NCBI GenBank assembly: GCA_050012535.1
Contig: JBEKGZ010000021.1
Coordinates: forward strand, 1-31,149
Length of the DNA: 31,149 bases
Direction: 5' to 3'
Source: CAVPLU01 sp050012535
GTDB lineage: Archaea; Thermoproteota; Bathyarchaeia; 40CM-2-53-6
This document shows positions 16,328 through 23,590 of the stretch, one piece after another. The position numbers and the translations under genes are program-made. Under the pieces are notes generated by a model. The model was given only the letters and a program-made list of their open reading frames with translations, was not told where the DNA came from and made no database searches. Position 1 is the first letter of the stretch; every line of letters begins with the position of its first letter.

Positions 16328-16612
16328 ATGGAAAGCGCTTTGAAATCTCACTTCGTTATTGAAAGCGATCCCGCATTGCCCTTCAAAGAAGTCTACTATC
16401 CAGATAGGAAGAAGAGAGATGATGCCTAGATAGGCAATACTTCGATCTGGCCTGTAGTCGAGCGAGCAAAGAAGGCTGGTGTTCCGTCAGTCCAAGATTG
16501 GCGTAGGAACAAGACCGTAGCGAGCGCCGCTGACGAACTGCGCTGTTTCAACAGTGTGAACGCGATCATAGACAAGCTATCGGATTTGATCCGCGACAGA
16601 AAACGGACATAA
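16328..16612 (+). pseudogene. Gene interrupted by an in-frame TAG (or amber readthrough gene)
   Basis: ATG 16328 opens 33 codons (FVIESDPALPFKEVYYPDRK), then a TAG at 16427, and the same frame continues 60 codons to TAA (WPVVERAKKAGVPSVQDWRR, later FNSVNAIIDKLSDLIRDRKR). Both halves look coding in amino-acid composition and no alternative start supports the second half. The simplest reading is a nonsense mutation in a small unknown gene. Pyrrolysine or readthrough cannot be excluded without the genome's tRNA set. Confidence 0.4.
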
Positions 16613-16642
16613 TATGTTTGGATCAAGAGACAGGAGATCATA

Positions 16643-17401
16643 TCACAGCATACCGATCAGGCGACGCTTAAGGTCCTTGTTCTCGGCCGAGGTTTTTTCT
16701 GGTTGGACTATGGTATCGCATTTCTCCTTGTCCATATCGACCCCAACAAGGCCGACGCCGAGTTTTTCCAAGAGCTCCCGGAAATGAAACTTACCCTCGT
16801 GAGTCGCAACCCATCTTGGGGTTGCTAGGAAAACACGGTCGAATGCTTTCTGGTACTTGGAAGCGTGGTGGTAGAAGTCGTGCAGCGCAGATAGTCTAGA
16901 TTTCGCATCGATGGCAGTCAGCGTATCTGCACGACCCCAGTTCTTCTTGATTCCCACAAAATCGGGATTACCAACAAGAAGGTCCTTTCTATCATAAGTC
17001 GGGATGATCCTATCGTATTCCCCTTGATTCTTCAGTTGCCTGAGATACTTCTCGATTATCGGGTATAAATCGCGCTCAGTCTCTGTATGGCCGAATATGC
17101 GGTCTCTTACGTTTGGGTGAGATTTCATTGAGTGAACCAGCTCTTCAATCACTATCTCGATCGTTTCTCTCCCCGAATACAACGGCAATGTCCGACTCTT
17201 TCGGAGCCTTCTTGCTTGTTCTTCGAGCATCTTCCAGCGCTGCTGCTTGATTCGAGTGGATTTGTACAGATCTCCAAGTCGCTTTACGTCACTCTCTAGA
17301 AGACCGAACCTGACAAACTTGTCGAAGATGGGATAGTCATATCCACTTTGGAGCATTCTATCGATCAATACGCTATCATTGAACGTTGACAACCGGGCCA
17401 C
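16643..17401 (-). CDS. PD-(D/E)xK-like nuclease of unknown target
   Basis: GTG 17401 is the first possible start after an in-frame TGA; a TTG two codons later with GGGTGG upstream is an alternative. The 252-residue protein has an N-terminal helical half (IKQQRWKMLEEQARRLRKS). The nuclease-like core is LVGNPDFVGIKKNW...LTAIDAKSRLSALHDFYHHA, where PDF, then IDAK, fits the PD...(D/E)xK metal site, followed by AFDRVFLATPRWV and GVGLVGVDMD beta strands. Such folds occur in restriction, recombination and repair enzymes. It stands alone, with no methyltransferase nearby. Fold assignment is moderate and function unknown. Confidence 0.6.
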   Translation of the reverse strand: MARLSTFNDSVLIDRMLQSGYDYPIFDKFVRFGLLESDVKRLGDLYKSTRIKQQRWKMLEEQARRLRKSRTLPLYSGRETIEIVIEELVHSMKSHPNVRDRIFGHTETERDLYPIIEKYLRQLKNQGEYDRIIPTYDRKDLLVGNPDFVGIKKNWGRADTLTAIDAKSRLSALHDFYHHASKYQKAFDRVFLATPRWVATHEGKFHFRELLEKLGVGLVGVDMDKEKCDTIVQPEKTSAENKDLKRRLIGML

Positions 17402-17448
17402 CCATCAGACGTGCTGAGGAGAAGATGCGGCCAATATAACCCGCCGAA

Positions 17449-17643
17449 CTATATCTTGCTTGCCATATTGGTACGGCTTTGCGCCGCTACGGACGACGCT
17501 TCTTGGCGACGACAATAGGGGCCACCAGTCACCGTACCAGAGATTAGGACGACTTCGCTAGGCGAATAGATGCTTTTGTCTGTTGAGACGGTGATTCCCC
17601 AGAGGTAACTTGTGACGGTGGCAAGGCAGGTGACGGTTGTCAT
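17449..17643 (-). pseudogene. Fragment of an archaeal surface-protein beta-sandwich repeat
   Basis: The segment GITVSTDKSIYSPSEVVLIS followed by GTVTGG matches the start of Ig-like repeats in Nitrososphaeria surface proteins (xVxTDKxxYxPGExVxISGxV). It breaks after GTVTGG and is preceded by a T/V-rich piece typical of linkers. No complete domain or anchor is left. Confidence 0.55.
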
Positions 17644-17980
17644 GGTGGCTTGGTTAGGGCGGCTATACTCGTTTACTTGAGTGGAGACTGGTCGTCAGAC
17701 AGCCCAGTGACACAATTAGCAGTAAGGCAGATACGGCAAGGTTGTCCTTCAAAGAACCCTCGACTGTTGCATAGGGCTTGCGTGCGAATTAAGCAAAGCC
17801 ACAGTGGAGTACAGGACGTGTATATTCAAGGAGCCGATGTAGGACGCATGTCTTTCCGCGTACAAGACGGACCTCAAAGGGTAGGGTGCTGCTTCCCCCC
17901 AGAAGCCTTAACTAGAAACTCCAGCCCAGCCATGCCTCAACTAACCAAATGTCCGGTATGTGGCCGACTCCCCTGTTCAT
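17644..17980. other. Region without a confident gene
   Basis: A plus-strand frame runs 17650-17991 but has poor composition. Only its end, LTKCPVCGRLPCSSC, resembles a zinc knuckle and could belong to a lost gene. Nothing else is supported. Confidence 0.4.
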
Positions 17981-18037
17981 CATGCTCATAAGAGACTCGT
18001 AGAGCTCGAAAAACGGCTCAACGAGACTCTGAAGTGA
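17981..18037 (+). pseudogene. C-terminal fragment of the RPEDR-family helical protein, copy 2
   Basis: HAHKRLVELEKRLNETLK then stop matches AQHKRLRELEKRLNESS at the end of the protein at 30854-31149. Only the coiled-coil tail is present. It lies at the left edge of the replicon-like block, where leftward small genes run into it. Confidence 0.5.
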
Positions 18038-18171
18038 TATTCCCCACAGTGAGCATTGGAGGTAAGATCCTTACCTTCTTCCCTTTGGTAGTAGTAGGAC
18101 AAGGCATCCAGGACCTGCTTTGCCTTCCTGTCGAGCATTACGGTGGTTGATTCAAAGGCTATAGAGTCCAC
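17986..18171 (-). CDS. Small putative DNA-binding protein, truncated
   Basis: GTG 18171 overlaps the end of the 55-aa gene by 13 bases. STTVMLDRKAKQVLDALSYY then YQREEGKDLTSN resembles a ribbon strand plus first helix of a ribbon-helix-helix protein. Beyond residue 40 the frame runs antisense through the RPEDR-family fragment, so the native C-terminus is probably lost at a junction near 18040-18055. Confidence 0.4.
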   Translation of the reverse strand: MDSIAFESTTVMLDRKAKQVLDALSYYYQREEGKDLTSNAHCGEYHFRVSLSRFSSSTSLL

Positions 18172-18326
18172 CTTCCTTCTGACTTGCTTAGGCTCTTTTC
18201 CAGGGCTTCCTCGGTGACTGAGGAGTAGGTTGCAGTCTTACCCAGGACCTTCTCCTGCTTGACTAGGGTCCTAAGCTTGCTCCTTGCCTTGGGAGTGACA
18301 GGTATTGTGACAAACTTCCTTTCCAA
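18159..18326 (-). CDS. Small ribbon-helix-helix-like protein (55 aa)
   Basis: TTG 18326 is preceded by GGTGA about 7 bases upstream. The product begins MERKFVTIPVTPKARSKLRT, a typical RHH beta strand followed by a helix, then LVKQEKVLGKTATYSSVTEE and ALEKSLSK, which gives the turn and second helix. Likely a plasmid copy-number or transcription regulator. The upstream region 18340-18480 is AT-rich with a short palindrome. Confidence 0.55.
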   Translation of the reverse strand: MERKFVTIPVTPKARSKLRTLVKQEKVLGKTATYSSVTEEALEKSLSKSEGRWTL

Positions 18327-18358
18327 GGCTCAGTCACCTAATTTCCCATAGTGATCCA

Positions 18359-18373
18359 TAGTGTAGTACACTA
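18359..18373. promoter_or_regulatory. 15-bp palindrome upstream of the 55-aa regulator
   Basis: TAGTGTA-G-TACACTA, perfect 7-bp arms, in an AT-rich stretch 33 bp before the TTG start. Probably an operator for the small RHH-like protein. Confidence 0.4.
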
Positions 18374-18496
18374 CTAACACTGTGAATTAGTAACCTAATA
18401 CTCAGTATCTTAGTTAAGATAGTACTGGATACTACTCTACTCAATACCTTGACCTTTGCCAGATGTTTGACAAGGTTTGATCCAAGGTTCATCCTT

Positions 18497-18934
18497 CTAG
18501 GTCCTCCTTACTCCAGTGAATACTATCTTCCCTTCAAAGATCTCACAGCCACCTTGCTCTATGGCTCCTTCCATATCTTCTCCAGGGAAGGATGTTTCGA
18601 ACTGAGGTTCAAAGTCCTTTAGAGGCTTTTCTATGAGGCCACAGATCTTAGCGAACTTCTTTGCCCCTTCAGAAGGCTCCTTCAGAAGAGGCTTCTTTGA
18701 AGCTTTCCCAGGAATCCTTACAGAATGAACTATAGTGACAGGAACCCTTGGAGGAGTACTCGGAGAAGCTGAAGGATACCATTGCTTGTAGCTAGCAACT
18801 ATGGCTGCTATAGCCTCTTCAAAGGTTGGAGCATAGAGTTCTTCGTACTCGACTTCTTCGTACTCCAAAACCTTTGGATTAAGGTTAACAAGGAAGCCAT
18901 TGCTAAGCTCCCTTAGGCTTGCTTTGAAGGTCAT
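18497..18934 (-). CDS. Replicon protein sharing the RPA-like protein's C-terminal domain
   Basis: ATG 18934 follows the upstream stop by 4 bases, with GGAGG inside the preceding gene's last codons, so the two are coupled. The 145-residue product has an acidic N-terminal part (LEYEEVEYEELYAPTFEEAI), a proline/serine linker and a C-terminal domain of about 60 residues (SEGAKKFAKICGLIEKPLKD, then FETSFPGEDMEGAIEQ and GKIVFTG). That domain is clearly homologous to the end of the larger neighbour. No match outside this pair is recognised. A shared docking domain used by both proteins is the simplest idea (inference). Confidence 0.7.
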   Translation of the reverse strand: MTFKASLRELSNGFLVNLNPKVLEYEEVEYEELYAPTFEEAIAAIVASYKQWYPSASPSTPPRVPVTIVHSVRIPGKASKKPLLKEPSEGAKKFAKICGLIEKPLKDFEPQFETSFPGEDMEGAIEQGGCEIFEGKIVFTGVRRT

Positions 18935-18938
18935 TCTC

Positions 18939-20120
18939 TTAGCCTCCTACGAAGACTACCTTGTTGTCAACGACTGCACAGTGAGCTGCTTCTATAGCCT
19001 TGAGCATGTCATCCTTGGGGAAGTTCACTTCAAAGTGAAGCTTGAACTCCTGAAGAGGCTTGGCTATGAGACCACAGACCTTTGCGAACTTGATTGAGCC
19101 TTCACTAGCACCCTCAACAGCTTTGATCTCCTCTTTCACTGCTTCCTTAGGGGGTTGAGGGGTAGTTTGATCAGGGGGTTGAGGGGTAGTTTGATCAGGT
19201 GATTGAACTTGAGTGGTAGCAAGTAAGCTATCAGTAACCACCTTTGATGGTTGTTCAGGTGTTTGATCACTCTTTTCACCAGTTTCACTGGGCAGCACTG
19301 CTTGTTGAGGGCTAGCAACGAGACTGATAGGGCTGGAATCAGGTTCAGTGGGGGCTGTAGAAGTGGGCTGAGAGGGCTGAGTGACTGGTGAAAGTGGTGA
19401 AACTGGTGAAATTGGGGTGGAAGGGGTCAATGTTACAGTAACAGGAGTCAATGTTGCAGTAGTAGGAGGTGAAACTGGGGTGTAACCTCCTACTCCAGGC
19501 TTCTTCAGTCTCTTACCTGTCTTCTTAGGACCATGAGCACCAGTCTTGTGTCCTTGTAATGCTAATGGATTAGCAAAGGGTCCTGCATTACATTGATCAC
19601 ACATGAGACTAGTACTAGGTGCAGAAGTGCTTGGAGTACTAGTGACTTGTGGTGAACTGGTCGTAGGAGCACTAGGAGTAGGAGTAGCACTAGTGATAGG
19701 AGTAGCACTAGTAGTAGTAGGGGGTGCAGAAGGCTTGAAGAAGCTTTGCAAGGGTGTCTCAGGGCTAGCTCCTGGCTTAGTATCAGAGGGTAGGCTCCAC
19801 CTGTAGACTAGGAACTCCTCATTCTCGCCTAGTAAGCCTTGAGCTACTATGATCATGCCTTCAGTAGGCCTGTTCATGATTGAGGGTGGAAAAGAGGCTA
19901 TGATCTCATCAGTAGCATCACCTACAAGGAATAGAGCCCATTGCAGTATCTTTGGCTTGACTATGTTACCACACTTGGGGCATACTGCTTCCTTACCTTC
20001 CATAGCATCAGGTATCTTCTTTGAGTCGTTAGGGCAGCCTATGTAGCTTCGTGTAGACAGTTCCTGTAATACAACTAGTGTAAAGATCGATCCTTTGGCC
20101 TGGTTTGATCCTTGGATCAA
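18939..20120 (-). CDS. RPA-like single-stranded DNA-binding protein with C2H2 zinc finger and shared C-terminal domain
   Basis: Residues about 10-110 look like the zinc-ribbon OB-fold of replication protein A (RSYIGCPN...EAVCPKCGNIVKPKI, then LFLVGDATDEIIASF and later EEFLVYRW). Three cysteines (C29, C47, C50) are visible; the fourth ligand is unclear. A long proline/threonine/serine linker follows, containing a classical C2H2 finger CDQCNAGPFANPLALQGHKT (C174, C177, H191, H196). The last 60 residues (EGSIKFAKVCGLIAKPLQEF, then NFPKDDMLKAIE) are shared with the next gene. The TTG 20120 start overlaps an upstream frame (20029-20283) that reads like the missing N-terminal OB strands, so a frameshift is suspected. 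Probable role: coating ssDNA in plasmid or virus replication. Confidence 0.65.
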   Translation of the reverse strand: MIQGSNQAKGSIFTLVVLQELSTRSYIGCPNDSKKIPDAMEGKEAVCPKCGNIVKPKILQWALFLVGDATDEIIASFPPSIMNRPTEGMIIVAQGLLGENEEFLVYRWSLPSDTKPGASPETPLQSFFKPSAPPTTTSATPITSATPTPSAPTTSSPQVTSTPSTSAPSTSLMCDQCNAGPFANPLALQGHKTGAHGPKKTGKRLKKPGVGGYTPVSPPTTATLTPVTVTLTPSTPISPVSPLSPVTQPSQPTSTAPTEPDSSPISLVASPQQAVLPSETGEKSDQTPEQPSKVVTDSLLATTQVQSPDQTTPQPPDQTTPQPPKEAVKEEIKAVEGASEGSIKFAKVCGLIAKPLQEFKLHFEVNFPKDDMLKAIEAAHCAVVDNKVVFVGG

Positions 20121-20283
20121 ACTCAGTCAAACGAGCAGCCTCAACTACCCTTCGAATGATCTTTGCTGTAGACTCTCCAGGGTAACGAGCAGCCTCTTTG
20201 ACTATGTCCCTGTTACAGCTTGTTAGACTCCTTCTTGACCCATAGGCTTGGCAAGAGCAAGTTGTCTTCCAGGATAGAAGCAA
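20029..20283 (-). CDS. Upstream frame of the RPA-like gene (possible frameshifted N-terminus)
   Basis: The second half of this frame reads IVKEAARYPGESTAKIIRRV, then TEFDPRIKPGQRIDLYTSCI and TGTVYTKLH. The PGQRIDLY...GTV pattern is what precedes the zinc ribbon in RPA-type OB folds, yet it lies in another frame and overlaps the downstream gene by 92 bases. Such a long overlap is rare in archaea. Either one frameshift joins the two near 20040-20055 or this is a separate gene. The true start is unclear (TTG 20283 or later). Confidence 0.45.
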   Translation of the reverse strand: MLLSWKTTCSCQAYGSRRSLTSCNRDIVKEAARYPGESTAKIIRRVVEAARLTEFDPRIKPGQRIDLYTSCITGTVYTKLHRLP

Positions 20284-20308
20284 TGCTTTGCCCTATAGGA
20301 TACGGTAC

Positions 20309-20330
20309 AAGTGTCCGCTAGCGGACACTT
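20309..20330. repeat. Perfect 22-bp palindrome at the end of the PolB fragment
   Basis: Arms AAGTGTCCGCT / AGCGGACACTT meet without a spacer and overlap the stop codon of the polymerase fragment. No T-run follows on either strand, so an operator, resolution site or origin element fits better than a terminator. Confidence 0.75.
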
Positions 20331-20697
20331 AGATGAAAGAATCGAGAGTATGGTAAGCTTTCTTGAAGGTTAGCCCTGTGGTCCTTGTGATGATGGGTGC
20401 AACAACCTTGTTCCAGTAGTAGTCGTAGTCTATGCCTTTGACCCCAGCATGGAGGGGCTCTACTCCACCTTTAGTGTGAAGGAACTGGATCTTGTCCCCT
20501 ACCTCATAGTGGTTTCCCAGGAGATCAGCCTTGTTAGCTGCAAGGACGTGCTGGGGGATCGTCTTGTACTCATCCCTTGGCTTGGTCAAGGTCTTGCTTA
20601 TGGCAAGCTGCTCAGGGGTGATGAAGCCACTGAAGAGAGCCTCCCTGAAGTCCATTGCTGTCCCTAGAATGCTCTTTTGGTCTCTTCCTAAGGACAA
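20329..20697 (-). CDS. Orphan C-terminal (thumb) domain of a family B DNA polymerase
   Basis: The 122 residues contain FSGFITPEQLAISKTLTKPR, DEYKTIPQHVLAANKADLLG, VGDKIQFLHTKGGVEPLHAG and DYDYYWNKVVAPIITRTTGL. These correspond in order to the thumb of archaeal PolB (PExLxIxxxLTK..DYK..GPHV.VA...G..V..G..I.Y, then YD..YY....V.P...R). Palm motifs and the exonuclease domain are absent. The frame opens ten codons earlier, right after TAG 20730, and is the same frame as the upstream ATPase gene. Start could be TTG 20697 or the ATG 14 codons later. It is either a degraded polymerase or a stand-alone thumb used for DNA or sliding-clamp contacts. Confidence 0.7.
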   Translation of the reverse strand: MSLGRDQKSILGTAMDFREALFSGFITPEQLAISKTLTKPRDEYKTIPQHVLAANKADLLGNHYEVGDKIQFLHTKGGVEPLHAGVKGIDYDYYWNKVVAPIITRTTGLTFKKAYHTLDSFI

Positions 20698-20727
20698 GAT
20701 CTCTCTCGCTTGACTGCTACTACTTAG

Positions 20728-20895
20728 CTAGCTCTTAGAAAGTGAAGCGGGTAGAACGCCCACAAGCTCCAGGGGCTTTCTGCGCCTCCTATTAGGTGTA
20801 GGCGGTGAAGGGCGTGAAGGGGGCACCGCAGTGTTGTTTGCAGTCTCACCTCCTGTTACTGTTACTGAGTTACTGAGTTTACCAAGCTCTGGCAT
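20728..20895 (-). CDS. Short proline-rich basic protein (55 aa), duplicated at 24.4 kb
   Basis: ATG 20895 reads MPELGKLSNSVTVTGGETAN, a proline-rich middle, then PNRRRRKPLELVGV and ends SKS. The last 35 codons are repeated at 24327-24470 with an 18-base in-frame difference and mostly conserved residues, a sign that it was translated. It lies in the same frame as the ATPase upstream after one TAA, so it might once have been the ATPase's tail. No function recognised. Confidence 0.45.
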   Translation of the reverse strand: MPELGKLSNSVTVTGGETANNTAVPPSRPSPPTPNRRRRKPLELVGVLPASLSKS

Positions 20896-21006
20896 GCTCG
20901 CACTGCCTCTTTGGGCCTCTGCAAGGTTCGTGTTAGGTTCAGACTTAGCCAGGAGGGGGACGGTTGGCTGGCCATCTCTACCTTCAGACTTGGTACTCTC
21001 GGTAAC

Positions 21007-22317
21007 TTAGTAACAGCCATATCGTTTGGCTACTCTTGCTAGCTTCTCCCTGTTCAGTGTGCATATTCGGGTAGGTTTGCCCTGTTTCGACCGTATGACG
21101 CCTCTCTTGCCTCCAAGCACCTCTCTTATTCTGCAGCCTACCTTGTTCTTGCTGATCTCGCCCAACTCGGACGTCTGCATGATGTTAGGCTTGATTTTGT
21201 CAATCGTTCCTTCCAGCTCGTCCTTTAGCTTGGTCCAGATGTCCTCGAACGCCACGGTCGTCTTGTCAGTGCTGCCGATGAGCTGCCAAACGACCTTGAC
21301 TATATTGCCTTCGAGGGTGTCTTCCAGCTCCTCAGAACGATCTTTGGCAATCTGCTGAACGTAGTTCACTAGGATGTCGTAGTCAGGCAGGCCGTATAGG
21401 ACTTGGAGCAGAGGCTCGTATATTTCTCGCAGTCGTCCCCTGATTCCTATTGCAGCTAGGTCCAACTCTGGGAGCTTCTTGTCGTGGTTGTAGAGACGCC
21501 ATGCAAGTAGCTCATTTCGTAGTTCATTTTGTCGTTTCTTACGTTCCTCTGGCTGGTCAGCCTGTTCTTGCGGTGGCTGGCCAGGAGTCATCTGCTGCTG
21601 AACAAGTCGTGAGGTCAATCCCTTGCTTCGGAAACCAGCAGGAAGGACTTCACTCGTCGCAATCTTTAGGCAGAATGTAGGAAAATACACGATCTTCTGC
21701 CCCTGAGCGGTGTCTCTGTAGCGTGTCACCTTGGCCCCTGGCTTGTATCCTGTCTTGAAGATCTTTGTTTTCAGAGGATCTCTCTCGATTCCATCGATCT
21801 CATCCTCTAGTATGGTGCAGGCGCCTTCTCCATGCTGCTCCAGGAAGCCGTAGATGTCTGCGGCGTTGTTCGCGACAGAATATAGAGGCCTGTAGATGAG
21901 CGCATGGTGAACTTGGAGAACGACGGTCTTGCCTGTCTCGATGTCCCCGATGATGAAGTGAATGTGGATGCTTTGGAGTTTATGCTGAACACATGATACT
22001 AACTCATCCGCCGCGTTTATGATATGATAGATGGGATCTGAGTCCTCATAGCGTTCATGTTCTCGTTTGATCTTGTCGTAGAGCTCCTGCTTGGAGGGGG
22101 GAGGGCCGTCATGCCATCCGTAAGAAGGGTAGGGTAGATCGTCCCTGTTTGGAGCGACATACTCTACACCTTCAACTACGACTCTCTCCTTGACTGTGAG
22201 CTTGTCAGGCGTTTCCCTGACGAGGAACATCGGCTTGTCCTGATGGTAGATTGCTTCGAAAGGTATGCCGTCTTGTGTGACACCTGAGATTTTCGTACTC
22301 TCTACTTTCTTACTCAC
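21007..22317 (-). CDS. P-loop ATPase, putative replicative helicase of the integrated element
   Basis: GTG 22317 has a perfect GGAGGT seven bases upstream. The 436-residue protein carries Walker A GDIETGKT (124-131), Walker B ACTILEDEID (166-175) and a sensor-like strand FPTFCLKIATSE near 215-230. This resembles AAA+/DUF3631-type ATPases attached to plasmid and virus primase-helicases. The C-terminal 100 residues (FEDIWTKLKDELEGT...NKVGCRIREVLGGKRGV...) look like a winged-helix DNA-binding domain. The N-terminal 110 residues are unassigned. The gene overlaps the 61-aa gene by 8 bases and lies in one string with the PolB and RPA-like genes, so replication of an extrachromosomal element is the best guess. 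No primase motif is seen. Confidence 0.75.
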   Translation of the reverse strand: MSKKVESTKISGVTQDGIPFEAIYHQDKPMFLVRETPDKLTVKERVVVEGVEYVAPNRDDLPYPSYGWHDGPPPSKQELYDKIKREHERYEDSDPIYHIINAADELVSCVQHKLQSIHIHFIIGDIETGKTVVLQVHHALIYRPLYSVANNAADIYGFLEQHGEGACTILEDEIDGIERDPLKTKIFKTGYKPGAKVTRYRDTAQGQKIVYFPTFCLKIATSEVLPAGFRSKGLTSRLVQQQMTPGQPPQEQADQPEERKKRQNELRNELLAWRLYNHDKKLPELDLAAIGIRGRLREIYEPLLQVLYGLPDYDILVNYVQQIAKDRSEELEDTLEGNIVKVVWQLIGSTDKTTVAFEDIWTKLKDELEGTIDKIKPNIMQTSELGEISKNKVGCRIREVLGGKRGVIRSKQGKPTRICTLNREKLARVAKRYGCY

Positions 22318-22495
22318 CCTTGCTACCTCCAGTAACGTTGTCTTCTCGAATTACACGAATTGAACCATCTCGTAGTACCTGCAACAAGATCGCAGATGGA
22401 TTCCCAAGTAGCTCAACTATCCGTCTGGCCTGTGTTACCTCAGGCCTCAACTCTTCAACTGGATCTGTTCTCTTCTGACTGAGTCGTTGGTTCAT
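22310..22495 (-). CDS. Small protein (61 aa) coupled to the ATPase
   Basis: First gene of the leftward string. MNQRLSQKRTDPVEELRPEV, then TQARRIVELLGNPSAILLQV and LRDGSIRVIRED, gives a helix followed by a beta hairpin. Its last codons contain the ATPase ribosome site and it overlaps the ATPase start by 8 bases. No family recognised; a small DNA-binding or helicase-loading protein would fit the position. Confidence 0.55.
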   Translation of the reverse strand: MNQRLSQKRTDPVEELRPEVTQARRIVELLGNPSAILLQVLRDGSIRVIREDNVTGGSKGE

Positions 22496-22709
22496 CTCGC
22501 TTCACCCTCCGTCCCCGATCTTTCCTTCGGCAAAGTCTCCTTCTCTCCTTCATCTATCAAGCACCTTGCATCTAGACGTAACGCGAAAAATAGTCACGTT
22601 TTCGGTACAAAATGCACAAAAAGCAGATTTCTGAGAATTCTCAGATCTGTAGGAACGACTATAACTCCAGCAAATCCACTACTTCTCAGACTTACTGGAG
22701 CACTAGGAA
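22496..22709. promoter_or_regulatory. Divergent control region with a 16-bp palindrome
   Basis: The 214 bp between the two outward genes contains TCTGAGAATTCTCAGA (22630-22645, perfect), a nearby half-site TCTCAGA (22684-22690) and an inverted pair CTCCAG...CTGGAG. The winged-helix protein encoded to the right is the natural candidate to bind here. Confidence 0.5.
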
Positions 22710-23354
22710 ATGCAAAGGTATTTCGAGACCAGGTTCACCGTAGGCGATCGTAAGGACGCCGAGTTTCTTCAAAGCCAGAACAACTGGGAGATAGTCAACG
22801 CGATAATGGACGCCGGAGTCGGAGGGATAACCTCCAAACAGCTAGCCAAGGATCTAAGTATCAACTACAAGGTCGTGGCAGACACCGCGAAACATCTTGC
22901 GCAAATGGGATGGATATCCAGTGAACGTCCCAAACAGAAAGTTGGACGGCCGCCTAGGGGGCTTCAAAGACGCGATTTCAGAAAACCTTCAAACATACAT
23001 GTTTGGAGCGCCATCGACTCATTCGAACCTGTTCTGAGTGAGGATTTTGAAGATCGGTGCAAGGAAGTGTTTGACAAGTATGGTCATGACTTTGAGCAGT
23101 TCATCGACATCACCAGTCAGGTAATCGCAGAAATGCAGGTGTTCCCTGAATTCCATCCGAGAGAACCTGTGCACGACTGTGGATGGAGTCATGATGGACA
23201 TGAATTCATGAAAGGAGTCCTGTACGCCTTCTTGAGTTGGCTTGAATCGAACCCGCACTTCCAAGAGGTCTTGAAGAAACACAAACTTGCCACAGACAAG
23301 GCATTTGAGGATTTGCCGAAGACGCAACGACCCGGGGAGAAAACGAACCCCTGA
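22710..23354 (+). CDS. Winged-helix regulator of the replicon-like block
   Basis: ATG 22710. Residues about 20-85 (NNWEIVNAIMDAGVGGITSK, QLAKDLSINYKVVADTAKHL, AQMGWISSERPKQKVGRPP) form a winged helix-turn-helix with an AT-hook-like KVGRPPRG just after it. The C-terminal 130 residues are helical, with a cluster of possible metal ligands (EFHPREPVHDCGWSHDGHEF). It is transcribed away from the replication genes across a palindrome-bearing region, the usual arrangement for a repressor controlling both. The C-terminal domain is not recognised. Confidence 0.7.
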   Translation: MQRYFETRFTVGDRKDAEFLQSQNNWEIVNAIMDAGVGGITSKQLAKDLSINYKVVADTAKHLAQMGWISSERPKQKVGRPPRGLQRRDFRKPSNIHVWSAIDSFEPVLSEDFEDRCKEVFDKYGHDFEQFIDITSQVIAEMQVFPEFHPREPVHDCGWSHDGHEFMKGVLYAFLSWLESNPHFQEVLKKHKLATDKAFEDLPKTQRPGEKTNP

Positions 23355-23510
23355 GAGAGAGAAGCCCACACACACAAAACCACTCCTGACGACGCACTTC
23401 ATAACCCACAACCGACCAAACCGTCGTCCGTCGCCGTCCAGAGCATGCCTGCTACTGTTAAGAGATCGTTTAAGCCTCCAAGCGAAGAGGATCAGAGTGG
23501 AAGCATGAAT

Positions 23511-23533
23511 CTCCCGACTTCAGTCACGGAGAG
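23511..23533 (-). repeat. Third IS605-like end hairpin (opposite orientation)
   Basis: CTCCCGACTTCAGTCACGGAG is close to the reverse complement of the hairpin at 3397-3417 (CTCCCGACTTTAGTCGTGGAG). No tnpB is adjacent. It may be a solo end left by an excised or decayed element between the two regulator genes. Confidence 0.45.
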
Positions 23534-23590
23534 AGTCAAGAAGAAGCGTCTTGTCGAAACTAACTCGATGAACCTCGACGGATAGCCTAA

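Noticed and set aside
22487..22753. Plus-strand frame of 88 codons in the divergent region
   Set aside because: Overlaps both the 61-aa gene and the winged-helix start; composition is arginine/serine-rich noise.
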